This document shows positions 1-6,008 of a stretch of DNA of 6,016 bases, one piece after another; positions within the stretch are counted from its first letter, which is position 1, and each line of letters starts with the position of its first letter. Origin of the DNA: Clostridia bacterium (GTDB lineage: Bacteria; Bacillota; Clostridia; Oscillospirales; QAMX01); NCBI GenBank assembly GCA_024404415.1, contig JAKSPX010000106.1, positions 1 through 6,016 on the forward strand, written 5' to 3'. The position numbers and the translations under genes were made by a program. The notes under the pieces were generated by a model. It did no database searches. It worked only from the letters and a program-made list of their open reading frames with translations, and was not told the DNA's origin.

Positions 1-341
1 TATGCAATGGCCGAACCGACGCCGCCGCCGATGACGGCCACCTTTTTGAGTCCTTCGGTCTCGGTCATTTTGCCGAGCGGGCCGACAAAGTCGGAAATGC
101 ACTCGCCTTCCTTTTTGGCGGCAAGCTTCATGGTGGTGGCGCCGACCGTCTGGAAAATGATGGTGACGGTGCCCTTCTCACGGTCCTCATCCGCAATGGT
201 GAGCGGGATGCGCTCGCCCTCGTCGTCCACGCGCAGGATGATGAACTGCCCTGCCTCGGCCTTGGCGGCGACGCGGGGAGCCTTGATGTCCATGAGGACG
301 ACCTGCGGATTCAGTTGTCTGCGTTTGACGATCTCAAACAT
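1..341 (-). CDS. nfnA: NfnA-like FAD/NAD-binding subunit of ferredoxin:NADP+ oxidoreductase (partial, 3' end missing)
   Basis: The first 113 residues are visible; the family is usually about 280 residues, so over half the protein lies beyond the left edge. It reads as the N-terminal FAD-binding beta-barrel of the ferredoxin-reductase superfamily. GQFIILRVD is at 31-39, the flavin-contacting motif RIPLTIAD at 44-51, GPLGK at 87-91, and GGGVGSA, the start of the NAD-binding fold, at 105-111. RIPLTI favours NfnA/sulfide dehydrogenase SudB over the dihydroorotate dehydrogenase subunit PyrK, which usually has a RPxSI-type motif. In the family, NfnA carries FAD and a [2Fe-2S] cluster, binds NAD(H) and pairs with NfnB to link NADH, reduced ferredoxin and NADP+ by flavin-based bifurcation in the cytoplasm. 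The iron-sulfur cysteines would lie in the missing part. The ATG at 341 follows an AAAGGA site (351-356) at 9 bases. SudB remains an alternative name. Confidence 0.85.
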   Translation of the reverse strand, partial: MFEIVKRRQLNPQVVLMDIKAPRVAAKAEAGQFIILRVDDEGERIPLTIADEDREKGTVTIIFQTVGATTMKLAAKKEGECISDFVGPLGKMTETEGLKKVAVIGGGVGSAIA

Positions 342-346
342 GGTTT

Positions 347-1642
347 TCAGTCCTTTCCGAATTGATGCGGTAAAATTGCTCCGATGGCCTTAAGACCCTC
401 TAAAAGCGAACGATAATTGACTTCTTCAAATGTGCACCCGGCTTTCGCCGCAAGCGCCGCGGCGACGCCCGCCGCCTGCCCCATGGCCATGCAGGGGGCC
501 TGAACGCGGATGGCCGACTGGGTATCGGCGTCGCAGGAAATGGAGCGGCCCGCAACGGCGGTAAAGCGGCTCTCCGTCGGGAGCATAGCGCGGTAGGAGA
601 TCGTCGGAACGCGCTCCGGCTTCAGGATCTCCTGCGAAATGCCGGTCGGCATGTGGCGGTCGACGGGGTAAAAGGCATTCGATACCGCGTCGGGATAGAG
701 ATAACCGGAAACGTATTTTTCGCGGGTCATGGTCTCCTTGCCGACGATGCGGCAGGTCTCTCTCACGCCGCATTCATCTGCGACATAGACTGCCTTGAGC
801 TTTTCAAGCCCCGGCTGGCTTTTGAGGAAGGCGATGATGCGCTTCAGAGAGAGGCGCGCCTCGATTTCAAGGCGGCTCTTGGAACGCGAATCGGCGGCCT
901 CGTCCACCAGAATGTGCATGTCGATTTTATAATTGGCGAGGGTGTGCGAGGGGCCTCCGCCGTTGAAATCAAAGTCATAAGGCTTAAGTCTTCCCTCTTC
1001 GACAGCCTTGCGGGCGTTCTCGTCGATCAGGCGGGTGTCCAGATCCTCATAGCGATAACCTTCAAGGACGTTTCGAAGCGTTCCGGGCTGTAATTTCTCG
1101 CTTCGGACCGTTTCAAAGCCCATCAGAGAGGCGACGTTGGCGTCTCCCGTTGCGTCGATGACGCGGCGCGCCCTGACGGGATAGAGGCCTTCCTTGCCCG
1201 TGAGGAGCAGCTCCACGCCGTCCCCCGTCTCCTCGGCCGCAGCGATCATGGTGTGGTAACGCACGTCCACCCCGGCTTCAAGGAGCATCTCATCCATGAC
1301 CGACGCAAAGAGGAAGCGGTCGATGTCGATCTGCTGTAACCACCACTCGGTCGGCTGGTATTTGACCGGCGGGATATTCGCGCCGCCGAGGGCTTCGGTG
1401 CGCTTGATGGCTTCCCAGCAGGGGCCGCCGACGATGCGTTTGCCCCAGGCGTAATATAGGCCGGGATAGTTGACTCCCGCCGCAGTGACCGTTCCGCCCG
1501 GGATGCCGTTTTTCTCCACCGGCAAGGTCTTAGCCCCGGTCTTCGCCGATGCAATGGACGCAAAAACACCCGCGGTGCCGCCGCCGATGCAGGCGACATC
1601 GCAGGTTTCCGCTTGTCTGAAATCAAATGCCAGGTTTTTCAT
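347..1642 (-). CDS. FAD-dependent oxidoreductase, FAD_oxidored (PF12831-like) family
   Basis: The 431-residue protein has a full N-terminal Rossmann FAD site: GGGTAG at 20-25, with the acidic ribose-binding residue E43 in the following PVEKNG. A second flavin motif, DATGD, is at 163-167. ECGVRETCRIVG (290-301) and CMAMGQAAG (384-392) are characteristic of the FAD_oxidored family, seen in uncharacterised or substrate-unknown flavoproteins of anaerobes. No signal peptide, iron-sulfur cysteine cluster or membrane segment is visible, so it is probably cytoplasmic. The substrate cannot be told from sequence. The ATG is backed by a GAGGT site (1649-1653) 6 bases upstream. It starts 20 bases after the lipoprotein stop and ends 5 bases before nfnA, so it is likely co-transcribed with both. 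An Nfn-linked or NAD(P)H-linked electron partner is an inference from position only. Confidence 0.88.
   Translation of the reverse strand: MKNLAFDFRQAETCDVACIGGGTAGVFASIASAKTGAKTLPVEKNGIPGGTVTAAGVNYPGLYYAWGKRIVGGPCWEAIKRTEALGGANIPPVKYQPTEWWLQQIDIDRFLFASVMDEMLLEAGVDVRYHTMIAAAEETGDGVELLLTGKEGLYPVRARRVIDATGDANVASLMGFETVRSEKLQPGTLRNVLEGYRYEDLDTRLIDENARKAVEEGRLKPYDFDFNGGGPSHTLANYKIDMHILVDEAADSRSKSRLEIEARLSLKRIIAFLKSQPGLEKLKAVYVADECGVRETCRIVGKETMTREKYVSGYLYPDAVSNAFYPVDRHMPTGISQEILKPERVPTISYRAMLPTESRFTAVAGRSISCDADTQSAIRVQAPCMAMGQAAGVAAALAAKAGCTFEEVNYRSLLEGLKAIGAILPHQFGKD
351..356 (-). promoter_or_regulatory. Ribosome binding site of nfnA inside the preceding gene
   Basis: The minus strand reads AAAGGA here, 9 bases before the nfnA ATG. 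The site is formed by the codons GGA AAG GAC that encode the last residues (G, K, D) of the upstream oxidoreductase, whose TGA stop (347-349) lies between the site and the nfnA start. This layout suggests translational coupling of the two genes. Confidence 0.7.
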
Positions 1643-1648
1643 GTCTTG

Positions 1649-1653
1649 ACCTC
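1649..1653 (-). promoter_or_regulatory. Ribosome binding site of the FAD oxidoreductase
   Basis: The minus strand reads GAGGT, 6 bases before the ATG at 1642 and within the 20-base gap after the lipoprotein gene. It supports this ATG as the start. No promoter or terminator fits in the short gap, so the two genes should share a transcript. Confidence 0.65.
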
Positions 1654-1662
1654 GTGATGGGG

Positions 1663-3087
1663 TTATTCAAAGCGGCTCAGATCCATATCTCCCTCTTTGG
1701 TGAGGAAGTATTCCGGCACGCCATCCTGCTCCGGGACGCCGATCACAAAATCGTTGCTGACGCGGAAGCTGGCCGTCGAGGAGACGTCGCTGCCGTAAAG
1801 GAGTCTGGCCTCCCGCGTGAGGAGGTCGCCGACCTTTAACTGCGCGCCGGTCTTCGCGTCGTAGCACCGGGCAAGGGTGATATATTCGTTGTCTGCGGCG
1901 GAGAAGACGAAGACGGTGACGTTCACCAGTCCCGCCGGGGCCTGCGTTTCAGCGCTGATGCTGCCGCCCGCCGCAAGCGTTTCTTCGGAGTAATTTTCGG
2001 GGTTCAGAATGGTCTGATACCAGCTTTGGAGGTCTTCGTTGATCTTTCCCGCCGAGGAAATGCCGGAGACCAGCGGGAGGGCGACTGTCTCCTCGGAGAA
2101 GAGGTCCTTCACCTCGGTCTCGGTGAAGGCGACGTCCTTCACACGGAAGGCAAGCTTCCGCAAGGTGACCTCCTCGTCAAAATAGATCCTGGATTCCTCC
2201 GGGTCGACGTCCATGGAGTCGATCAGGTCGGAAAGGCTGATGGAGAACCACGTTTCCTCGCCGCCGCGGATAAAGGGGTTGTCGGTCGTGAGGCCGACCA
2301 CAAGGCCGGTGCCCGAAAGGCAGTATACATCGTAATCCTCGGGGAAGCCGTTGATCGGCTTGGCGAAGCGATAGCCGACCTCCTGCCCCACCTTGTTCAT
2401 GTATCCGGCGAGAAGCGAAATATAATCCACGTCGTCAAAGAAGAGTGACGGGAGCGAAATGACCTTACCCGTGCGGAGGTCAAAATTCATCAAAAGCCGC
2501 CCCTCGTCCACCGTCTCGTCGGCGAGGTGATCGCCCTCGGCGTCGGAGACGTTATAGATGTGAAGATAGAGGATGTTGATGCTCAGAACGTGGCCGAAAA
2601 CCGTCACGTCGGCGGCAGAATAGTTGGTGGGCTCCACCTTGGCGGCGTCCTCCACCGTCGAAAGAAGCTCTTCGGATTTCGCTTCGTCCACCCACGAGAC
2701 GTCGTTCCGGAGCGCTAACTGCGCATCCGTCACCGCAGAATTGATGTTGGCCATCATGTCCGCGTCCTTCAGGTGGGTCAACTTGACCCCGTAGGCCGTG
2801 CGCCTGACGCCCTCGACTGTTTTGTCGTACTCGGTCGTATCATAGTACCCTTCGGGCACAAGGTAGGCGTAAGGCACCTTGGAGGAGGTGCGTTTTCCCT
2901 CTCCTCTGGCAGAAATATCGAGGTGCGCCCATTCGTAATTTCCCGCGGCGTATTCCTCAATGACCGTGGAGGTATTGACGGGATCCTCGGTTGTATGATC
3001 CTTCCCTGCGCTTCCGCAGGAGGTAAAAAGCGCCGTCACCGTGAAAGCTGCTGCTGCCACGGCCGCGATGCGTCTATTCCATTGCAT
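1663..3087 (-). CDS. Lipoprotein with DUF3298/RsiV-like module, probably duplicated
   Basis: This 474-residue protein begins with a short basic stretch (NRR), a hydrophobic run (about 7-21) and a lipobox-like FTSC ending at C24. A Gly/Ser/Thr-rich linker follows. The -3 residue is Phe, or Leu one place earlier, so the lipobox is slightly off consensus. It is probably anchored to the outer face of the membrane. Residues about 98-290 resemble DUF3298-type proteins: NINILYLHIYN-like strands, then NFDLRTGKVISLPSLFF (201-217) and GLVVGL (261-266). A similar but weaker block occupies about 336-462, with CYDAKTGAQLKVGDLL (408-423). The function is unknown; DUF3298 domains occur in anti-sigma factors such as RsiV and in lysozyme-binding or envelope proteins, but no anti-sigma domain is seen here. 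The ATG is the first possible start because an in-frame TGA lies 7 codons upstream, and it has no clear Shine-Dalgarno site. Confidence 0.78.
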   Translation of the reverse strand: MQWNRRIAAVAAAAFTVTALFTSCGSAGKDHTTEDPVNTSTVIEEYAAGNYEWAHLDISARGEGKRTSSKVPYAYLVPEGYYDTTEYDKTVEGVRRTAYGVKLTHLKDADMMANINSAVTDAQLALRNDVSWVDEAKSEELLSTVEDAAKVEPTNYSAADVTVFGHVLSINILYLHIYNVSDAEGDHLADETVDEGRLLMNFDLRTGKVISLPSLFFDDVDYISLLAGYMNKVGQEVGYRFAKPINGFPEDYDVYCLSGTGLVVGLTTDNPFIRGGEETWFSISLSDLIDSMDVDPEESRIYFDEEVTLRKLAFRVKDVAFTETEVKDLFSEETVALPLVSGISSAGKINEDLQSWYQTILNPENYSEETLAAGGSISAETQAPAGLVNVTVFVFSAADNEYITLARCYDAKTGAQLKVGDLLTREARLLYGSDVSSTASFRVSNDFVIGVPEQDGVPEYFLTKEGDMDLSRFE

Positions 3088-3200
3088 ATCTATATCAAAC
3101 TGCTTTCACATTTTGGGAAGCAGTGTTACCCCTTATTCATTTTCGGCGCAGTAATTTCACACGTCAGAGGCTGCGCCTCCTCTGCCGGGTTTGAAGCTCC
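3088..3200 (-). other. Intergenic spacer with overlapping inverted repeats before the lipoprotein gene
   Basis: This 113-base gap follows rodA. On the minus strand it holds three possible hairpins. A is CAGAGG/CCTCTG (3165-3184, 8-base loop). B is GGCGCAG/CTGCGCC (3145-3177, 19-base loop). C is CTGCTT/AAGCAG (3100-3123), ending 12 bases before the lipoprotein ATG and followed by TTTGATATAG. A and B share the GGCGCAG segment and cannot form together. None has a proper U-tract, so none is called a terminator. No convincing -35/-10 pair was found, leaving it open whether the lipoprotein operon has its own promoter or is read through from rodA. Confidence 0.3.
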
Positions 3201-4520
3201 TTACTTATAGATGTCTGAAAGGGTACGCGGGCGAACGTGCGCACCGACGCTGGCCACCATGCCGATGGAAATAAACATGGTGAGCACCGATGATCCGCCG
3301 TTGCTGAAGAAGGGCAGCGTCAGTCCGATGACCGGAACGACGCCCATGCACATCCCGATGTTCAAAAAAGTCTGGAAGGCCAGCATGGTCGCGACACCCA
3401 CCGTGAGGAGGTACGAGAAGCGGTCATGCCGCACCTTCGCCGCCACGATGTAGCAGATAACGATGATGGCCAGAAGCAACCCTACCGCCACCGCCGCGCC
3501 GATGTAGCCCATTTCCTCGCAGATGACAGAGAAAATGAAGTCGGTGTGTTTGGCCGGGAGGTTGCCGGGTTTGGAAAACTGCGTGACCGCGCCGTTTCCG
3601 TAGCCCATGCCGGTCAGGCCGCCGTTGCCGATGGCGATCTTGGAAATGTAGGCATGATAGCCCTTTCCATCCAGATCGAGCGTCGGGTCAAGAACGACCA
3701 GAATGCGCATTTTCTGATAGTAGTCGAGCAGGTAATTCCAGAGTAACGGCGTGGCAAGCACCAGCGCACCGGCCCCGAAGGCCAGGTAGCGCAGCTTGAC
3801 GCCCGCGGCAAACATCATGGCGACGAACAGGATGATGTAGGTCAGAAGCATGCCGTCGTCCTTGGAGAAGACCAGTGCCGCCGCATAGATACCGAAGTGG
3901 ATGGTGGCCATGAGGACACCCTTGAAGCGCGTGATGTCCTCCCCGATGATGTCGAGCTGCTTGGAAAGGGTGATGATCATGAAGATCTTCACCACCTCGC
4001 CGGGCTGGAAGCCGATGTCCAGCGGCCCGATGTGAATAGCGACCCAGCCCGCGTTGCCGCCCGCCGTGCGCCCGAAGACCAGAACCGAGAGCAATACGGC
4101 GACGCCGAGCGCCATGACAATTTTCCAGAAGACCGCCAGATGCGAAATGTCGAACATGGCAATGAAGAAATACGCCGTTATGCCGAGCACAATGCCGATG
4201 ATCTGCACCGTAAGGGACGTCACGCCGGTGCTGGCGATCATCAGGCAGCCATAGACCGAGCAGAGCACGGCAAAGAGCAGCAGAGGCCAGTTGACGCTGA
4301 TGAAATAATTCCTCAAAGCAGCCGCCGCGGAGATCAGCTTGCCGAAGACGGCGCCCGATGAATGCTTGCCGCCTTTCATGTTCTTCATTTCGCGGATGGA
4401 GGGAAGCGAGAAAGAGGAATCGCGCTCATCTGCGTCGTGCTTCATATGGGCGGGAGCCGTGTGCTTGCCGCTCGTACCCAATATTTTATTCAGATTAAAA
4501 CGCCTGTTTCCTGCCTTCAC
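3201..4520 (-). CDS. rodA: RodA/FtsW/SpoVE (SEDS) family peptidoglycan glycosyltransferase, RodA type
   Basis: The 439-residue polytopic membrane protein has about ten hydrophobic segments between residues 76 and 428. SEDS proteins polymerise lipid II into glycan strands with a class B penicillin-binding protein. The RodA signature is clear: YQKMRILVVLDP (268-279), SKIAIGNGGLTGMG (293-306), KHTDFIF (324-330) and LPFFSNGGSS (402-411). D327 in HTDFIF matches the aspartate essential in E. coli RodA (D262) and FtsW (D297). Two features are unusual. The usual QPSE motif reads QPGE (172-175), and about 75 cytoplasmic residues rich in Lys, His, Asp and Ser precede the first helix, where many RodA proteins have few. 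The start is GTG, supported by AAGGAG (4527-4532) 6 bases upstream; a later ATG (M26) lacks such support. The SkiAIGxGGl context favours RodA over FtsW. Confidence 0.9.
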   Translation of the reverse strand: MKAGNRRFNLNKILGTSGKHTAPAHMKHDADERDSSFSLPSIREMKNMKGGKHSSGAVFGKLISAAAALRNYFISVNWPLLLFAVLCSVYGCLMIASTGVTSLTVQIIGIVLGITAYFFIAMFDISHLAVFWKIVMALGVAVLLSVLVFGRTAGGNAGWVAIHIGPLDIGFQPGEVVKIFMIITLSKQLDIIGEDITRFKGVLMATIHFGIYAAALVFSKDDGMLLTYIILFVAMMFAAGVKLRYLAFGAGALVLATPLLWNYLLDYYQKMRILVVLDPTLDLDGKGYHAYISKIAIGNGGLTGMGYGNGAVTQFSKPGNLPAKHTDFIFSVICEEMGYIGAAVAVGLLLAIIVICYIVAAKVRHDRFSYLLTVGVATMLAFQTFLNIGMCMGVVPVIGLTLPFFSNGGSSVLTMFISIGMVASVGAHVRPRTLSDIYK

Positions 4521-4526
4521 GTCGGT

Positions 4527-4532
4527 CTCCTT
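4527..4532 (-). promoter_or_regulatory. Strong ribosome binding site deciding the GTG start of rodA
   Basis: The minus strand reads AAGGAG, 6 bases before GTG at 4520. It is the best Shine-Dalgarno match in the window and justifies including the long N-terminal extension in the RodA protein. Confidence 0.75.
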
Positions 4533-4576
4533 CGCCGGGTAAAATCATGACCGGGCATACCTCGCCCATCCTACAT

Positions 4577-4605
4577 AGTGTATCATAAATAAAAGAAAAA
4601 GTGAA
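4577..4605 (-). promoter_or_regulatory. Candidate sigma-A-type promoter of rodA, overlapping the upstream terminator
   Basis: On the minus strand TTCACT (4600-4605) and TACACT (4577-4582) are 17 bases apart, each matching 4 of 6 consensus bases. An overlapping alternative is TTGTGC (4606-4611) with TATGAT (4582-4587), 18 bases apart, where the -10 matches 5 of 6. Either would give a leader of roughly 50 bases before the GTG. The -35 lies in the 3' arm of the terminator, and the spacer is the T-rich tract. This is a consensus match by eye only. Confidence 0.4.
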
Positions 4606-4634
4606 GCACAAAAACACATTCTGCTCCACTTTTT
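4596..4634 (-). terminator. Intrinsic terminator after the Ig-like protein gene, possibly bidirectional
   Basis: A 13-bp stem with one G-U wobble forms between 4622-4634 and 4596-4608 around a 13-base loop (core arms GTGGAGCA and TGCTTCAC). On the minus strand it is followed by a T-rich tract (TTTTTCTTTTATTT) and begins only a few bases after the TGA at 4638. The plus strand also has a T-run after the stem, so it could act in both directions, although no plus-strand gene is seen. It separates the Ig-like gene from rodA. Confidence 0.8.
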
Positions 4635-4637
4635 TTC

Positions 4638-5339
4638 TCATGAATATAGGCCGAAAAGAAAGGCGCGCTTCTTCGGGAAATGCTCCTTTGAAGAAGCCTT
4701 TATAGCGGGGACCGCCTCGCGGAATTCGACCGTCACACGCGCCGGGGAGGAGACCCTACCGAGCTTATCCACCGCCGCATAGCGGAAGACGTCCTTCCCC
4801 GTTTCCCCGTCATAAGGGTAATAGCGCCACCCGCCGCCTTCCGCCTCGACCCTCCCCTTCTGCGGCGCGGAAAGGAGGATATAGGCGGTTTCCCCGTAAG
4901 GCGAGTGACCTTCAAAGCTCCCGGAGGCAATTTCACCCCCGTAAACGAAGGCTTTCACCGGCCTAACCTCCGGGAGATTCCCGACGGTACTTTCGTAGCG
5001 AAGCTCGACTTTCACCTCTTCCCCACCACCTTCCTCTTCGGAAAGCCAGAAATGCACCGTCGTTTCAAATTCCCCGTCCGCAAGCGGGATGAGGGTGATC
5101 TCCTCGTTTCCCCGGAGCATCCTTGCCTCACCCGCCGGAAGCGGTACCCCGTCGATCCGCACCTCGATCATTCCATCCCCCGGGAAGAGGAAGATGCCGT
5201 CCGTCTTTTCCGTTATGTGCAATTCCTCATCGGAAAGAGTATACCGATTTCCCGCCGGGAGCGGCGCATCCACACCGTTTGCCGGGAAGGAAAGCACGAT
5301 CAGAAGCAATAATAACGTCAAAAAATAAACTCTCTTCAC
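4638..5339 (-). CDS. Secreted protein with C-terminal Ig-like/cadherin-like domain
   Basis: From GTG at 5339 the protein has 233 residues and begins with a typical signal peptide: MKRVYF, a Leu-rich core, and a likely cut near FPANG|VDAP. The middle (from ITEKTDG to LPLADGEF and on) is rich in beta-strand patterns and acidic residues. The last third resembles the tandem-type Ig/cadherin-like fold (PF17963-like): KGRVEAEGGGWRYYPYDGE, then GKDVFRYAAVDKLGRVSSP, then ARVTVEF. The open frame extends upstream to TTG at 5447, but that start has no Shine-Dalgarno site and would add 36 Lys/Arg-rich residues before the signal peptide. An AAGGA lies 13 bases before this GTG and 10 before TTG at 5342, so either is plausible. 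Related-looking clostridial surface proteins often continue into S-layer homology domains, but this one stops after a basic tail. It is flanked by terminators and so probably transcribed alone. Function unknown; exported or cell-surface role inferred. Confidence 0.72.
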   Translation of the reverse strand: MKRVYFLTLLLLLIVLSFPANGVDAPLPAGNRYTLSDEELHITEKTDGIFLFPGDGMIEVRIDGVPLPAGEARMLRGNEEITLIPLADGEFETTVHFWLSEEEGGGEEVKVELRYESTVGNLPEVRPVKAFVYGGEIASGSFEGHSPYGETAYILLSAPQKGRVEAEGGGWRYYPYDGETGKDVFRYAAVDKLGRVSSPARVTVEFREAVPAIKASSKEHFPKKRAFLFGLYS

Positions 5340-5461
5340 CAAAGCTGCTTTTTCCTTTCTTTTATTCGACGCTATTTTGCCTTTCTTTCGCTTTTCGATA
5401 CCCCGCCTGCCCCGTTTTTCATCAAATGCTTGCTTTTGAGAGAGCAATAGAATATAATAAT
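5340..5461 (-). other. Leader/upstream region of the Ig-like protein gene
   Basis: Between the terminator of the YcxB-like gene and the chosen GTG lies an A-rich (minus strand) stretch that stays open in frame with the gene back to 5447. It contains the purine-rich site AGAAAGGA upstream of the start. A small inverted repeat, TTGCT/AGCAA, is near 5430-5447. Weak -10-like TATATT/TATTCT strings occur near 5450, but I could not pair them with a good -35. It is treated as an untranslated leader, with lower likelihood as coding extension. Confidence 0.35.
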
Positions 5462-5486
5462 AAAAAAGACGCCCGCGTGGGGCGTC
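5462..5486 (-). terminator. Intrinsic terminator of the YcxB-like gene
   Basis: The minus strand forms a perfect 7-bp GC-rich stem, GACGCCC/GGGCGTC, with a 5-base loop, followed directly by six T and an AT-rich tail. It begins 12 bases after the TAA stop at 5499. The shape is a textbook Rho-independent terminator. Confidence 0.88.
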
Positions 5487-5498
5487 AGGCGCTCAGTA

Positions 5499-6008
5499 TT
5501 ACTTCAGATGCAGCAAAAGTTCCTTTTGCTCATCATTCAGAGCTTCGAGCGGCACGATGAGAAGGTTGCCGTTTTCGAAGTGCAAAAGAAGGATGCTCTT
5601 ATAGGTATCGGCCGACGTGATCTCCTCCCGGAGGAAATCGCGGGAGGCGACGTTTTCTTCCTCGCCGGATTCCACGTGGATACTGTCCTCGGTGAGGCGG
5701 AGCGTCTGTTCGCGGAACATGTTCTCGCCCTCGGTCTTGATGGCGTTGATGACGGCCATCCTGGAGCCGCCGCGCGCGATGGCCGGGAATAACAGAGCGA
5801 TGATGACCGCGCCGCTGACGCTTGCGACAGCCGTTGTGATCCACTCGGTGCTTTTCGTGGCAAAGATCATCACAGCGCCGATCACAAGCACCAGAAGCCC
5901 CGCGAGAAGCCCTTGTTCTCTGACCCTTTTCCGATGCTCCGGCGTCTCGGTGAGATAAAGAATATAGTCGGTGAAGTTTTCGGCGTTCAGCCTGTATGTC
6001 AGTTTCAT
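5499..6008 (-). CDS. YcxB-like two-helix membrane protein
   Basis: The 169-residue protein has a short polar N-terminus (MKLTYRLNAENFTDYILYL) that matches the opening pattern of YcxB-like proteins, where a strand is followed by a D/E-Y segment. Two membrane helices follow at about 33-50 and 57-77, then a soluble C-terminal half. In that half, LTEDSIHVES (105-114), a serine-containing block, an EEITSADTYKS segment (128-138) and LLIVPLEAL (149-157) fit the YcxB C-terminal domain (PF14317-like), in which the last strand usually ends in a VP/IP motif. The molecular function of the family is unknown. The ATG is only 8 bases from the window edge, so its ribosome binding site and promoter cannot be judged. 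A strong terminator follows the stop, so it ends its transcript. Confidence 0.72.
   Translation of the reverse strand: MKLTYRLNAENFTDYILYLTETPEHRKRVREQGLLAGLLVLVIGAVMIFATKSTEWITTAVASVSGAVIIALLFPAIARGGSRMAVINAIKTEGENMFREQTLRLTEDSIHVESGEEENVASRDFLREEITSADTYKSILLLHFENGNLLIVPLEALNDEQKELLLHLK

Noticed and set aside
1..341. Dihydroorotate dehydrogenase electron-transfer subunit PyrK
   Set aside because: The flavin motif RIPLTIAD and the surrounding residues fit NfnA/SudB better, and no pyrimidine gene is seen nearby.
653..1093. Plus-strand open frame of 146 codons opposite the FAD oxidoreductase
   Set aside because: It is antisense to a gene with clear family motifs, has no family resemblance, and is explained by GC-rich codon bias leaving opposite frames open.
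2026..2448. Plus-strand open frame of 140 codons opposite the lipoprotein gene
   Set aside because: It is a shadow of the lipoprotein coding frame with no ribosome binding site, recognisable domain or own regulatory signals.
3165..3184. Hairpin after rodA considered as an intrinsic terminator
   Set aside because: The stem is only 6 bp and is followed by GACGTGTG instead of a T-run, so termination here is not supported.
3897..4361. Plus-strand open frame of 154 codons opposite rodA
   Set aside because: Its highly charged, Asp/His/Arg-rich translation is what the reverse of hydrophobic membrane codons gives; rodA itself is well supported.
4638..4740. Frameshift at the end of the Ig-like gene hiding further domains
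   Set aside because: The terminator begins within a few bases of the stop, leaving no room for more coding sequence in any frame.
5123..5560. Plus-strand open frame crossing the Ig-like gene, the terminator and the end of the YcxB-like gene
   Set aside because: It runs across two genes and an intrinsic terminator of the other strand, and its translation is low complexity with no domain.
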